From NCBI RefSeq assembly GCF_900312675.1, contig NZ_OMPC01000002.1:1-64000 (forward strand): 64,000 bases of DNA. The letters run 5' to 3'. A program made the translations under genes and the position numbers. The stretch's first letter is position 1, and each line of letters starts with the position of its first letter. This document shows, piece by piece, positions 20,925 to 30,963 of this stretch. The notes below the pieces were generated by a model. The model searched no databases, was not told the DNA's origin, and worked only from the letters and a program-made list of their open reading frames with translations. The stretch comes from Aliivibrio sp. EL58. GTDB lineage: Bacteria > Pseudomonadota > Gammaproteobacteria > Enterobacterales > Vibrionaceae.

Positions 20925-21628
20925 TGCTGAGTTTTTCGGATGTAAAATATCGTTATCATTCAGAATTATTTGAATTTGATTTAGATGTAAAACAAGGTGA
21001 TGCTGTCGCTGTTCTTGGTCCTAGTGGGGCAGGGAAGAGTACCTTGTTGAGTTTATTGGCAGGATTCATCAATCCAGAATCGGGTGATATCACGATCAAT
21101 AACACGTCGTTACTATCAAAAGCGCCACATCAGCGTCCATTATCGATGCTATTTCAAGAGCACAACTTATTTGCTCATCTCTCGATTGCCGATAACATTG
21201 GTTTAGGTATTAAAGCGAATTTGCGCTTAAGTGAGACCGAGAAAGAGCAAGTTATTCATGCTGCTCAACAAGTCGGGGTCGATGAATTATTACATCGTTT
21301 ACCTGAACAGTTATCTGGTGGGCAAAAACAACGGGTAGCATTAGCTCGATGTTTAGTACAAAAAAAGCCAGTATTGCTATTGGACGAACCTTTTTCTGCA
21401 CTGGACCCTATGTTGCGTGAAGAGATGATTTCTTTAATCAATCAACTCATTAAATCTCAGAATCTTACGGTGATGATGGTGACTCATAGTTTGCAGGATG
21501 CAAAAGCACTGGCCTCTCATTACGCCTTTGTGTGTGAGCATAAAATATTGAGTTCTGGAAAAGTATCTGAACTAACAACGCAAGATAATCCGCCGCAAGT
21601 AGAGCGATACTTGCAAGCGGTTAAGTAA
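20924..21628 (+). CDS. thiQ: Thiamine ABC transporter ATP-binding protein
   Basis: 234 residues. Walker A GPSGAGKST at 32-40, Q-loop near FQEHNLF, ABC signature LSGGQ at 130-134, Walker B LLLDEP at 151-156 and the switch histidine in VTHSLQDA. It powers ThiBP-mediated thiamine import at the inner membrane. Translation is likely coupled to thiP through the one-base overlap. Regulated with the operon by the TPP riboswitch. Confidence 0.95.
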   Translation: MLSFSDVKYRYHSELFEFDLDVKQGDAVAVLGPSGAGKSTLLSLLAGFINPESGDITINNTSLLSKAPHQRPLSMLFQEHNLFAHLSIADNIGLGIKANLRLSETEKEQVIHAAQQVGVDELLHRLPEQLSGGQKQRVALARCLVQKKPVLLLDEPFSALDPMLREEMISLINQLIKSQNLTVMMVTHSLQDAKALASHYAFVCEHKILSSGKVSELTTQDNPPQVERYLQAVK

Positions 21629-21649
21629 ACTTTTTCCTCTCAAATTGGG

Positions 21650-21655
21650 TATAAT
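21650..21655 (+). promoter_or_regulatory. Candidate -10 box of a rapA promoter
   Basis: TATAAT lies about 160 bases before rapA, just after the thiQ stop. No good -35 stands at 16-18 bases. If real it gives a long leader with a nested hairpin (GAACCT 21727-21732 with AGGTTC 21753-21758, enclosing GCCTTAAGGC). Confidence 0.4.
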
Positions 21656-21810
21656 CTACTACACTCAGTTTTATGATAAATAGGCGTGACCTATGTGCTG
21701 TCATACAGTAACATTAGCGCCCTTTTGAACCTCGCCTTAAGGCTGTCTATTCAGGTTCTAAAATTTCTCACTCTATATAAAATAAACTAATTTTGAGGTG
21801 TGTTACCACT

Positions 21811-24720
21811 ATGTCATTTGCTTTGGGCCAACGTTGGATCAGTGATACAGAAAGTGATTTGGGTTTAGGAACAGTTGTTGCTGTTGATGATAGAACCGTA
21901 TCTGTACTTTTTGCCGCATCAGAAGAAAATCGTTTATACGCAAGACACGATGCACCCGTTACCCGAGTGATGTTCAATAAGGGAGATACAATTGAAAGCC
22001 ATGAAGGCTGGTCACTTGAAGTAGAAGACGTTATTGAAGACGCTGGACTACTTACTTATATCGGAACACGTGTAGATACTGATGAAACGAATGTTGTTCT
22101 TCGTGAAACATTACTAAGCCATCAGATCCGCTTTAATAAACCTCAAGATAAATTATTTGCAGGCCAAATTGATCGGATGGATCGTTTTGCTTTGCGTTAC
22201 CGTGCGTTGCAAAATCAATACGAACAACATAAAAACCCAATGCGTGGTTTATGTGGTATGCGTGCAGGTTTGATCCCACATCAATTATTTATCGCTCAAG
22301 AAGTTGGTCGTCGCTACGCACCGCGTGTTTTACTGGCTGATGAAGTTGGTTTAGGTAAGACAATTGAAGCAGGTATGATCATTCATCAGCAAGTGCTGTC
22401 TGGCCGTGCTGAACGTGTGCTTATTGTGGTTCCTGAAACCCTGCAACACCAATGGTTAGTTGAAATGATGCGTCGTTTCAATCTGCATTTCTCTATCTTT
22501 GATGAAGAGCGTTGTGTTGAAGCTTATGCGGATTCAGAAAACCCATTTGATACCGCTCAACTTGTATTGTGTTCATTAGATTTTATTCGTAAAAGTAAGC
22601 GTCGTTTTGAGCAAGTGGTTGAGGCGGATTGGGATTTGCTTGTCGTCGATGAAGCACATCACCTTGAGTGGAACCAAACAAAACCAAGTCGTGAATACCA
22701 AGTGATTGAAGCGATTGCAGAAGAGACCGCCGGTGTTCTACTGCTAACAGCAACGCCTGAGCAACTAGGTCACGAAAGTCACTTTGCTCGTTTACGTTTG
22801 TTAGATCCAGATCGTTTCTACGACTATGACGCATTTGTTGAAGAAGAGCGTCAATATCAGCCTGTTGCTGATGCCGTAACCGCATTAATGAGTGGCGACA
22901 AGCTATCGAATGAGGCGAAAAATCGCATTGCAGATCTACTTTCTGAGCAAGATGCTGAGCCTTTATTTAGAATTATTGAGTCTTCTGCATCAGAAGAAGA
23001 ACAAGCACAGGCACGTCAAGAATTAGTGGACAACTTAATGGACCGTCACGGTACAGGGCGTGTGTTATTCCGTAATACTCGTGCTGCAATTAAAGGCTTC
23101 CCATTACGTAACCTGAACTTAATGCCTATGCCTTTACCATCACAGTATGCAACGTCAATGCGTGTAGCGACTATGATGGGCGGTCGTATGAGCGATGAAG
23201 CTCGTGCAATGAAAATGCTTTATCCTGAAGAGATCTTCCAAGAGTTTGAAGGCGATAGTGCTACGTGGTGGCAGTTTGATCCACGGGTTAACTGGTTGCT
23301 TGAATTATTGAAAGAAAACCGTAATGAGAAAGTATTAATTATCGCTTCTCGCGCTTCAACCGCACTGCAATTAGAGCAAGCGTTACGTGAGCGTGAAGGC
23401 ATTCGTGGGACGGTTTTCCATGAAGGTATGTCTATCATTGAACGTGATAAAGCAGCGGCTTACTTCGCACAAGAAGAAGGTGGCGCACAAGTACTTATCT
23501 GTTCTGAAATCGGCTCTGAAGGTCGTAACTTCCAGTTTGCTAACCAATTAGTGATGTTTGATTTACCTTTCAATCCTGACTTACTTGAGCAACGTATTGG
23601 TCGTTTGGACCGTATTGGTCAAAAGCGTGATATCGATATTCATGTTCCTTATTTGCAAGGTACCTCTCAAGAGCTATTAGCGCGTTGGTTTGATGAGGGT
23701 TTAAATGCCTTTGGTGAAACCTGTCCAACAGGTCGTGCTGTGTATGAAAAATTCGCAGATACGATTATTGCCATTTTGGCGACGGGTAAATCAGATGGAT
23801 TAGAACCTCTGATTGAAGAATCTGCTGCACTAAATAAAGAATTAAAAGCGCAATTAGAGCAAGGTCGAGATCGCTTATTAGAAGTTCACTCTAATGGTGG
23901 TGATAAAGCAAAAGCACTTGCTGAGGAAATTGCCGCAACGGATGGTGATATAAACTTAGTTAATTTTGCATTAAACCTATTTGATACTATTGGCTTGAAT
24001 CAGGATGACAAAGGCGAAAATGCCATTGTTGTTACTCCTGCAGAAAATATGTTGGTGTCGAGCTACCCAGGTCTGCCTTATGAAGGTTGTACGATTACCT
24101 TTGATCGCGAAACGGCACTCTCTCGTGAAGATATGAACTTGATCAGTTGGGAACACCCAATGATCCAAGGTGGTATTGATTTAGTCTTGACCGAAGGTGT
24201 AGGGGCAACAGCAGTTTCTTTATTGAAAAATAAAGCTCTACCAGCAGGTACTCTATTACTTGAATTGGTTTATGTGGTTGATGCACAAGCGCCTAAGCAA
24301 AGTGGTATCGGTCGCTTCTTACCTAAAACGCCAATCCGTTTAATGATGGATGGTAAAGGTAATGATCTTTCAGCTCAAGTTGAGTTTGAAAGCTTTAACC
24401 GTCAGTTAAGCCCTGTAAATCGTCACATGGCAAGCAAGCTTGTGAACTCTGTTCAAAAAGAGATCCATGCGCTAATTGATACGGCTGAAGTGAGTATTGA
24501 AGATCGTATTGAAGCGGTTCGAGTGGATGCAAACGCAGAGATGAAAGCAGCATTAAATGCAGAACTAGAGCGTTTACAAGCATTGAAAGCGGTAAACCCA
24601 AACATCCGTGATGAAGAGTTAACTCAGATTGAAACTCAAATGAGTGAGCTTTCAGGATATATAGGTAAAGCGCAAGTTCAGCTTGATTCACTGCGTTTAA
24701 TCGTTGTGAGCCATAACTAA
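21811..24720 (+). CDS. rapA: RapA, RNA polymerase recycling ATPase
   Basis: 969 residues, one more than E. coli. RapA (HepA) is a Swi2/Snf2 ATPase that binds RNA polymerase and frees it from stalled post-termination complexes. An N-terminal Tudor-like pair is followed by Walker A DEVGLGKT at 177-184, DEAH box at 280-283, TATPEQLG near 318-325 and the helicase C block [12 protein letters not shown] near 596-607. Start chosen at 21811 ([12 protein letters not shown] aligns with the E. coli start, TGAGGTG upstream); an in-frame ATG-like start six codons earlier is less likely. Confidence 0.97.
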   Translation: MSFALGQRWISDTESDLGLGTVVAVDDRTVSVLFAASEENRLYARHDAPVTRVMFNKGDTIESHEGWSLEVEDVIEDAGLLTYIGTRVDTDETNVVLRETLLSHQIRFNKPQDKLFAGQIDRMDRFALRYRALQNQYEQHKNPMRGLCGMRAGLIPHQLFIAQEVGRRYAPRVLLADEVGLGKTIEAGMIIHQQVLSGRAERVLIVVPETLQHQWLVEMMRRFNLHFSIFDEERCVEAYADSENPFDTAQLVLCSLDFIRKSKRRFEQVVEADWDLLVVDEAHHLEWNQTKPSREYQVIEAIAEETAGVLLLTATPEQLGHESHFARLRLLDPDRFYDYDAFVEEERQYQPVADAVTALMSGDKLSNEAKNRIADLLSEQDAEPLFRIIESSASEEEQAQARQELVDNLMDRHGTGRVLFRNTRAAIKGFPLRNLNLMPMPLPSQYATSMRVATMMGGRMSDEARAMKMLYPEEIFQEFEGDSATWWQFDPRVNWLLELLKENRNEKVLIIASRASTALQLEQALREREGIRGTVFHEGMSIIERDKAAAYFAQEEGGAQVLICSEIGSEGRNFQFANQLVMFDLPFNPDLLEQRIGRLDRIGQKRDIDIHVPYLQGTSQELLARWFDEGLNAFGETCPTGRAVYEKFADTIIAILATGKSDGLEPLIEESAALNKELKAQLEQGRDRLLEVHSNGGDKAKALAEEIAATDGDINLVNFALNLFDTIGLNQDDKGENAIVVTPAENMLVSSYPGLPYEGCTITFDRETALSREDMNLISWEHPMIQGGIDLVLTEGVGATAVSLLKNKALPAGTLLLELVYVVDAQAPKQSGIGRFLPKTPIRLMMDGKGNDLSAQVEFESFNRQLSPVNRHMASKLVNSVQKEIHALIDTAEVSIEDRIEAVRVDANAEMKAALNAELERLQALKAVNPNIRDEELTQIETQMSELSGYIGKAQVQLDSLRLIVVSHN

Positions 24721-24722
24721 TC

Positions 24723-25457
24723 ATGGCAATGCTTGAATACAATCCACCAATGGAACCGCTTGATATTGTCTATCAAGATGAAGCGATTCTTGCGGTGAAT
24801 AAACCTGCGGGATTACTCTCTAATCCCGGTAGGGCTCCAGAGCACTATGACAGTGTATGGTCCCGTGTTATCGCTGAGTTTCCAGAAGCTCAGCTTGTGC
24901 ACCGCCTTGATATGTCGACTTCTGGGCTAATGATTTTTGCTTTATATAAAGAAGCCGAAAGGCACATTAAAAAGCAGTTTCAGTATCGCTTAACTCATAA
25001 AGTGTATTACGCACGAGTATGGGGTAAAGTCGAGAAAACAGAAGGGCATATCGATTTACCGTTAATTTGTGATTGGCCAAATCGTCCACGCCAAATGGTG
25101 TGTTACGAGCATGGAAAGCCATCACAAACGGGGTATCAAGTGTTACAGGTTGAAGATAAGACAACATTAGTGCGCTTATTGCCGATCACGGGTCGCTCTC
25201 ATCAACTGCGTGTGCATATGATGGAAGAGGGGCATGAGATTGTTGGAGATGAGTTTTACGCGTGTGAAGAGGCTCTGGCGTTTTCTGAACGTTTGCAACT
25301 GCACTCTGCTGAGTTGAGTTTTTATCATCCAGAAACCGATAAGTTCATCAGTTTATTTGCACCTTGTGAGTTTTATCCTGAGGCGAAATCGGGTGTATTA
25401 GATGCAATGAATATTGCACCGGTGAGACCTGATTATAAGACCTTACCTAAGCAATAA
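24723..25457 (+). CDS. rluA: RluA, dual-specificity pseudouridine synthase
   Basis: 244 residues. RluA makes pseudouridine at 23S position 746 and at position 32 of several tRNAs. The catalytic motif HRLDMSTSG is at 60-68 with aspartate D63; PLICDWPNRPRQ and ITGRSHQLRVHM follow as in E. coli. Opening MAMLEYNPP parallels enteric RluA, supporting this start two bases after rapA, so it is probably cotranscribed. The C-terminus is about 25 residues longer than in E. coli. Confidence 0.95.
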   Translation: MAMLEYNPPMEPLDIVYQDEAILAVNKPAGLLSNPGRAPEHYDSVWSRVIAEFPEAQLVHRLDMSTSGLMIFALYKEAERHIKKQFQYRLTHKVYYARVWGKVEKTEGHIDLPLICDWPNRPRQMVCYEHGKPSQTGYQVLQVEDKTTLVRLLPITGRSHQLRVHMMEEGHEIVGDEFYACEEALAFSERLQLHSAELSFYHPETDKFISLFAPCEFYPEAKSGVLDAMNIAPVRPDYKTLPKQ

Positions 25458-25476
25458 TCTGAGTAGATTGATATAA

Positions 25477-25504
25477 AAAAAAGGAGCCAAACAGCTCCTT
25501 TTTT
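25477..25504. terminator. Bidirectional terminator between rluA and the UspA-like gene
   Basis: AAAAAAGGAGC pairs with GCTCCTTTTTT around CAAACA. A and T runs on each flank suit both converging genes. Confidence 0.93.
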
Positions 25505-25538
25505 ATTGAGGAAAATAGTAGAACATAATGATGGGTAG

Positions 25539-25976
25539 TTAGCCTTGTGGCTTAACTACCATTACGTTAATAGGTGAGTTTTCTACCACTTTACTCGCCA
25601 CAGAGCCCAGCATTACTTTATCTATTTTTGAGCGTTTATGGCTTGGCATAACGATTAAATCTGCACCAAGACGTTCTGCGTAATCTAAGATGGTGACGTA
25701 AGGTTTACCTTCAGACACATGAACTTTATATACCACTTCTTCATCAACAAATTTAGCTGCAAATTCGTTTAATTGAATAGAGACATCTTCTTTCATCTTC
25801 TTCGCGGCATCTTTAGGAAAATAAGTAGAGACCATCGACATATGAATACCTGGTAAAACATTCAATAAATGCAGTTCTGCATTGGATTGTTTTGCATGCC
25901 AAACTGCTAACTCAACCGCTTTATCAGCAAAGCCTTTTTCATTTAAATCTACTGGAACCAATATTTGTTTATACAT
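25539..25976 (-). CDS. UspA-family universal stress protein next to TRAP genes
   Basis: 145 residues, single Usp domain. YKQILVPVDLNEKG opens it, with the nucleotide-site aspartate at about residue 10, and the C-terminal loop reads MPSHKRSKIDKVMLGSVASKVV. The first glycine of the usual G-2x-G-9x-G(S/T) loop is replaced (PSH), while LGS is kept, so ATP binding is plausible but not certain. It follows the TRAP permease by 54 bases on the same strand. In Halomonas elongata a UspA protein (TeaD) next to a TRAP system regulates uptake; the same may apply here (inference). Confidence 0.88.
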   Translation of the reverse strand: MYKQILVPVDLNEKGFADKAVELAVWHAKQSNAELHLLNVLPGIHMSMVSTYFPKDAAKKMKEDVSIQLNEFAAKFVDEEVVYKVHVSEGKPYVTILDYAERLGADLIVMPSHKRSKIDKVMLGSVASKVVENSPINVMVVKPQG

Positions 25977-26030
25977 GATTTTTATTACCTAATTAGGGGA
26001 GGATTACTCCCCTAGATTCCATTCATTAAT

Positions 26031-28610
26031 TTATGCCACCAAGTTTTCCTTTTTCGCTCGGCGACGCTGATTAAAGCCTAGTGCAAACAGTAGAAGTAGT
26101 GTTGGTACAAATACCCACTCTTTCAGAGGGCGTTCTGCATCAAGCACAACATTCTTTATTTCCCAGTCAAAATCAATTCCAGAAGCTTCGGCTGGACTGC
26201 CAAATTCAACCATATCTACAATCATCTTGTTATCTACTTTAGATAGCATTAGACCCATAGAGCTTACACGTTCATCACCAGTGACTGCTCGATCTTCAAA
26301 AGGTAAGCGAACTGTTTTGCTAATGACATCACCCTCTAGATCTTGTCCTGTCACTTCTAATGTCAGTGATTGTCCCACATTTAGTCCTTCTGCAATTTGA
26401 GCGATCTCAATACCTTGGTGATAATCTTTAGCTGGATAGATTTGATCCCACCAGAAACCTGGGCGGAACAGTGAGAATGTGATCAAGAGTAGTAGTATGA
26501 CTTCCCACCATTTTGTTTTAGTAAACCACCAGCCTTGTGTTGCGGCAGAGAAGGTCAACATCGCAATGATTGAAGAGATAATTGTTAGAGCTAAGTGCCA
26601 CCAAGAATCAATTCCCATTAATAGTAGTTGGGTATTGAAAACAAACATGAAAGGTAAAATCGCGGTACGAATATCATAGGTAAAACCTTGAATACCAGTA
26701 CGGATTGGATCTGATTTTGCAATTGCGGCTGCAGCAAAAGCCGCAAGACCTACAGGAGGCGTATCATCGGCCAGAATACCAAAGTAGAACACGAATAAGT
26801 GAACCGCAATTAATGGAATGATCAGACCATGAGCAGCACCTAAGGTTACAATAACGGGAGCCATCAAGGTAGATACAACAATATAGTTAGCTGTTGTTGG
26901 TAAACCCATGCCTAAAATCAAGCTGATTACCGCAGTAAATAGCAGCATAAGAATGATGCTACCACCAGAGATAAACTCTACAAAATCAGTCATTACTAGT
27001 CCGATACCCGTTAAGGTTACCACACCAACAACCGTACCAGCAGCAGCGGTAGCTACACCAATACCAATCATGTTTCGAGCACCTGATACTAGACTTTCTA
27101 GTAAATCATTAAACCCTTGTTTTACTTGCTCTGCTACATTGTCTTCTTTAGCAAAAAAACCAATGAGTGGGCGTTGAGTCAGTAGGATGAAAATCATAAA
27201 TACTGATGCCCAAAAAGCAGATAAACCTGGAGAGAAGCGTTCTACTGTTAAACACCATACTAATACGACTATAGGCAGTAAGAAGTGCAGACCAGATTTA
27301 ATGGTTGGCCCTGGATCAGGAACTTCAGTCAGCTCTTCATCAATCGCCATCATTGCATGCTCTTGATATCTTGCAGAGATGCTAACTAAGCCCACATAAG
27401 CAAGTAATAGAGCAACTGTTACAATTGGTGTCGCGCCATCACCAAAGACATCTTTAGTCCAACCAATGCCGTAATAAACGGCAGCACTCATAACACAAAG
27501 ACCTAAAATCGTTCCAGTGAAAGAAAGTAAGCTGTGAAGTAACTTTGGTGTATGGCGACGAGGAAGGCCAGTCATTCCTGCTTTACATGCTTCTAGGTGA
27601 ACAATGTAGAGTAGGGCGATATAAGAAATTAGAGCGGGTAATAATGCCGCTTTAATTACTTCTACATAAGAGATACCAACGTATTCAACCATTAAGAATG
27701 CAGCTGCACCCATAATTGGCGGTGTTAATTGTCCATTGGTTGATGCAGCAACTTCGACAGCTCCGGCTTTTTCACCAGAGAAGCCAACACGCTTCATTAG
27801 TGGGATCGTAAACGTACCGGTTGTTACTACGTTAGCAATTGATGAACCAGAAACTAAACCAGATAGACCTGAAGCTACGACAGCTGCTTTTGCTGGGCCC
27901 CCTTTCATGTGACCAAGTAAAGAAAACGCGACTTTAATAAAGTAAGCACCAGCACCTGCTTTTTCTAGCATGGCACCAAATAAAACAAATAAGAAAACAA
28001 AAGAAGTGGATACGCCTAGTGCAACACCAAAAACGCCTTCAGTTGTTAGCCATAGATGTGACATTGCTTTATTTAGACTTGCGCCCTTGTGTGCAATGAC
28101 ATCTGGCATATGAGGGCCAGCAAAGGTGTAAAGCAAGAATACAGCAGCAACCACCATCAGTGGTGGACCTAAAGCGCGACGTGTAGCTTCAAGTAATAGC
28201 ACCATACCTACGACGGATGCAATAATATCAGGAGTCGTTGGAGCGCCAGAACGATCCGCAAGTTGCGCATAGAAAATATAAATATAAGCGGCTGAAAAAC
28301 TGCCTGCAAATGCAAGAGCCCAATCAACGGCGGGTATACGGTCTCTTGGTGAGTTTTTAAGAGCGGGATAAGCCGTGAAGGCTAAGAAAATAGCAAACGC
28401 TAAATGTATTGAACGTGCTTCAGTATCATTGAGTATGCCGAAATCAAAAATGAACGGTAAAGGGGAAGCATACCAAAGTTGAAACAGAGACCAACATAGT
28501 GGAACAAACCATAGAATACGGCCAGATAATCCTTGCGGTGAACGCGCACCAGTATCAGATTGGGCCACCATTTCTTGCACATCTTGTGACGTATTTGACG
28601 ACTGCGTCAT
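26031..28610 (-). CDS. TRAP transporter fused permease (DctQM type) with C-terminal periplasmic-like domain
   Basis: 859 residues from the ATG at 28610, which has AAGGA seven bases upstream; a longer frame to 28643 lacks such a site. Many hydrophobic segments cover a small N-terminal DctQ-like part and a DctM part with GLSGLVSGSSIANVVTTG near residue 250 and MGLPTTANYIV near 565. The last 150 residues (DUF3394) include a PDZ-like stretch EFGSPAEASGIDFDWEI. Such fused permeases pair with TAXI receptors for sodium-driven uptake of organic acids or amino acids; the substrate cannot be read from sequence. Confidence 0.93.
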   Translation of the reverse strand: MTQSSNTSQDVQEMVAQSDTGARSPQGLSGRILWFVPLCWSLFQLWYASPLPFIFDFGILNDTEARSIHLAFAIFLAFTAYPALKNSPRDRIPAVDWALAFAGSFSAAYIYIFYAQLADRSGAPTTPDIIASVVGMVLLLEATRRALGPPLMVVAAVFLLYTFAGPHMPDVIAHKGASLNKAMSHLWLTTEGVFGVALGVSTSFVFLFVLFGAMLEKAGAGAYFIKVAFSLLGHMKGGPAKAAVVASGLSGLVSGSSIANVVTTGTFTIPLMKRVGFSGEKAGAVEVAASTNGQLTPPIMGAAAFLMVEYVGISYVEVIKAALLPALISYIALLYIVHLEACKAGMTGLPRRHTPKLLHSLLSFTGTILGLCVMSAAVYYGIGWTKDVFGDGATPIVTVALLLAYVGLVSISARYQEHAMMAIDEELTEVPDPGPTIKSGLHFLLPIVVLVWCLTVERFSPGLSAFWASVFMIFILLTQRPLIGFFAKEDNVAEQVKQGFNDLLESLVSGARNMIGIGVATAAAGTVVGVVTLTGIGLVMTDFVEFISGGSIILMLLFTAVISLILGMGLPTTANYIVVSTLMAPVIVTLGAAHGLIIPLIAVHLFVFYFGILADDTPPVGLAAFAAAAIAKSDPIRTGIQGFTYDIRTAILPFMFVFNTQLLLMGIDSWWHLALTIISSIIAMLTFSAATQGWWFTKTKWWEVILLLLITFSLFRPGFWWDQIYPAKDYHQGIEIAQIAEGLNVGQSLTLEVTGQDLEGDVISKTVRLPFEDRAVTGDERVSSMGLMLSKVDNKMIVDMVEFGSPAEASGIDFDWEIKNVVLDAERPLKEWVFVPTLLLLFALGFNQRRRAKKENLVA

Positions 28611-28765
28611 GTACTTTTCCTTAGTGATGGTCGAACCTAACACTCAATCATTAAGTATTAGATTACTGAATATAAGCCAATATATAGGCTAGAAAGAACC
28701 GATCTTTAAATCCGTTTTATTATTGGTTGTTATCCGTGGCATAGAAAGATCAGGGGTGTTAGAAG

Positions 28766-28795
28766 AAACGAAGAGACCAACGGGTCTCTTCGTTT
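28766..28795 (-). terminator. Strong hairpin between the TAXI receptor and the TRAP permease
   Basis: A 13-bp perfect stem (28766-28778 with 28783-28795) and a 4-base loop. On the minus strand it follows the receptor gene and is trailed only by CTTCT, so the T run is poor. It may act as a partial terminator or as an RNA-stabilising hairpin that raises receptor over permease levels. Confidence 0.6.
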
Positions 28796-28840
28796 TATAA
28801 CAACACTACCAGTAAAGGATAGTGCTACTTAGAAGATATA

Positions 28841-29815
28841 CTATTTTAGTAGACCAACTTCTTTGTAGTATTTCACTGCTCCTGGGTGTAATGGGATAGA
28901 AAGACCTTCTTTTACCATGTCTTCTTTTTTCAGTGTTGCAAATGCTGGGTGTAGACGTTTGAACGTATTAAAGTTCTCAAACACCGCTTTTGCTACACTG
29001 TAAGCAACTTCATCAGAAACATCAGAAGTTGTAACCATTGTTGCCGCAACACCAAAGCTATTTACATCGCCTTCAGTACCGCGGTACATACCTGCAGGTA
29101 CTGTTGTATTAGCATAGTAAGGGTTATCAGCAACGATCTTATCAATTTTAGGACCCGTAGCAGAGACTAACTTAGCATCACAAGACGTCGTAGCTTCTTT
29201 GATTGAACCATTTGGGTGACCAACCATGTAGATGAACGCATCAATTTTGTTGTCACAAAGAGCTTGTGAACGCTCTGAACCTTTTAGTTCAGAAGCTAGC
29301 TTAAAGCTATCGTTAGTCCAACCCATAGCATCCATAACAACACTCATTGTTGCACGGTCACCAGAACCTGGATTACCAATGTTTACACGTTTTCCTTCTA
29401 AATCAGCAACGTTGTTAATGCCTGAATCTGTACGAGCGATGATGTTAAAAGGTTCTGTATGAAGAGAGAACATTGCACGTAGTTTCTTATAAGGGCCTTG
29501 AGCTTCAAATTTACTTGTGCCGTTATAGCCATGGTACTGCCAATCTGATTGAACGATACCAAAGTCAAGCTCGCCTGCACGGATAGTGTTTACGTTGTAG
29601 ATTGAACCGCCTGTTGATTCAACAGAACAGCGAACATTATGTTCTTTACGATCTTTGTTCACTAACTTACAAATGGCACCGCCAGTTGGGTAGTAAACAC
29701 CAGTCACTGAACCAGTACCAATAGTAATGAACTCCTGAGCGCTCGCAGTTCCCATACCAGCACCAAGCATTGCAGTAGCAACAGCGGTTACTTTAATTAA
29801 GTTTTTTAATGCCAT
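28841..29815 (-). CDS. TAXI-family TRAP transporter solute receptor
   Basis: 324 residues with a signal peptide to about residue 26 (GTASA, then QEFITIG). The mature start ITIGTGSVTGVYYPTGGAIC and the VQSDWQYHGYNG block define the TAXI (TRAP-associated extracytoplasmic immunogenic) family. It captures a substrate in the periplasm for the fused permease downstream; glutamate, glutamine or 2-oxoglutarate have been reported for other family members, but nothing here fixes the ligand. First gene of a three-gene minus-strand cluster with the permease and UspA. Confidence 0.94.
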   Translation of the reverse strand: MALKNLIKVTAVATAMLGAGMGTASAQEFITIGTGSVTGVYYPTGGAICKLVNKDRKEHNVRCSVESTGGSIYNVNTIRAGELDFGIVQSDWQYHGYNGTSKFEAQGPYKKLRAMFSLHTEPFNIIARTDSGINNVADLEGKRVNIGNPGSGDRATMSVVMDAMGWTNDSFKLASELKGSERSQALCDNKIDAFIYMVGHPNGSIKEATTSCDAKLVSATGPKIDKIVADNPYYANTTVPAGMYRGTEGDVNSFGVAATMVTTSDVSDEVAYSVAKAVFENFNTFKRLHPAFATLKKEDMVKEGLSIPLHPGAVKYYKEVGLLK

Positions 29816-30159
29816 GTTATTCCTTTCCTTATTATGTTGTTTCTCTCTTATCTAAATGTTCTAGAGGCTAGAAGGTGAAAAATGAGAAACAGTATTTATT
29901 TACTTCATCGTGAAGTTTTAAATTTCCTGTTACGGAAATGGCATGCGAATGATAGCAAATTAATACAAGTTTTTTAAAACGCTGTTAACTAAAATATATC
30001 AAAAGTGTGAAATAACTAACTATTGATGAGTTTAATAATTAGCATTTTCGTCTAAATTTACATTTTGTTAACGCAGAGATTAGAGGGACGTTGAAGAGAA
30101 CGAGAGAGTAAAGGTCACTTAACTATAAATGTGACCTCTATTTATTCGGAAGAGTGACG
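29816..30159. other. Gap upstream of the TAXI operon
   Basis: No gene seen. Two small perfect hairpins stand close together, ACTTCA/TGAAGT (29902-29916) and ATTTCC/GGAAAT (29922-29939), in the presumed leader or promoter of the minus-strand TAXI operon. The remainder is AT-rich and holds the 3' flank of argR. Confidence 0.5.
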
Positions 30160-30630
30160 TTACACGCTGTATTCAAAAAGATCGCAAACAGAGTCAAATA
30201 AGTCAGCGACATTAATTGATCGTGTTGGAGTAATGAAGATAGTATCATCGCCAGCAACTACGCCTAAAATTCCTTCAGATTTTCCTAAAGAGTCCAGTAA
30301 TCGAGCAATAAGTTGAGCTGCACCCGGGCCTGTGTGAATAACAACTAATGCATTGTTGTAATCAATATCCATCACTAGTTCACGTAACGAGCTTGAAACC
30401 GTAGGCACTCCAAGTTCAATGGGTAGGCAATACACCATTTCCATTTTGGCATTACGAGTTCGAACTGCGCCAAACTTAGTTAGCATTCGCGATACTTTTG
30501 ATTGATTGATGTTATCGAAACCAGAGATACGAAGGGCATCAACAATTTCACCTTGCGAACCAAATCGTTCCGCTTTAAGAATGGATTTAAATTCTTTAAC
30601 TAATCGTTCTTGCTTTTCATTATTTCGCAT
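30160..30630 (-). CDS. argR: ArgR, arginine repressor
   Basis: 156 residues, same length as E. coli. N-terminal winged helix ([20 protein letters not shown], then [20 protein letters not shown]) and a C-terminal hexamerisation/arginine-binding domain with [17 protein letters not shown] and [11 protein letters not shown]. ArgR with arginine binds ARG boxes and represses arginine synthesis, and also aids XerCD recombination at cer-like sites in enterics. It is divergent from mdh, the conserved arrangement in gamma-proteobacteria. Confidence 0.97.
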   Translation of the reverse strand: MRNNEKQERLVKEFKSILKAERFGSQGEIVDALRISGFDNINQSKVSRMLTKFGAVRTRNAKMEMVYCLPIELGVPTVSSSLRELVMDIDYNNALVVIHTGPGAAQLIARLLDSLGKSEGILGVVAGDDTIFITPTRSINVADLFDSVCDLFEYSV

Positions 30631-30963
30631 GATGTTTTGATTCTTTTTGCAATAATTCCTACTATTCTCGCATAATTATTTACCTATAACCAAATCAAAA
30701 TGGAATTTATGTGAATACTTACTCATGTTTTATTCATTATATTTTGTTCAAGATCTCTAATTCGTAAGACAATTTCATTTACAAGCAAGGATAAATGCAA
30801 GTAGAGTCGCGCTCAATTTGTAGCACGATTAGGATGTCATTGCGTAAGGTCGCAAAGCGAAGCGAAGAGCATTGAATTTCATTTGAGCTTGCTATAACGT
30901 CACTTTCAGTTTGAAAGTAAATTAATAATAAAAATATACCTCTACTACTCAAGGAGAAAGAAC
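30631..30963. other. argR-mdh gap content
   Basis: 333 bases holding the argR promoter region with one ARG box and the mdh leader. The part at 30780-30910 is less AT-rich than its flanks and contains GCGAAGCGAAG; its nature is unknown. No gene seen. Confidence 0.45.
30710..30727. promoter_or_regulatory. Probable ARG box between argR and mdh
   Basis: The 18 bases TGTGAATACTTACTCATG match the ARG box pattern WNTGAATWWWWATTCANW closely. It lies 80 bases upstream of argR and 237 before mdh, suggesting autoregulation of argR. A usual second box three bases further is poorly formed. Confidence 0.6.

Noticed and set aside
30780-30910. Possible small RNA in the argR-mdh gap
   Set aside because: Composition differs from its flanks but there is no promoter-plus-terminator pair to support an RNA gene.
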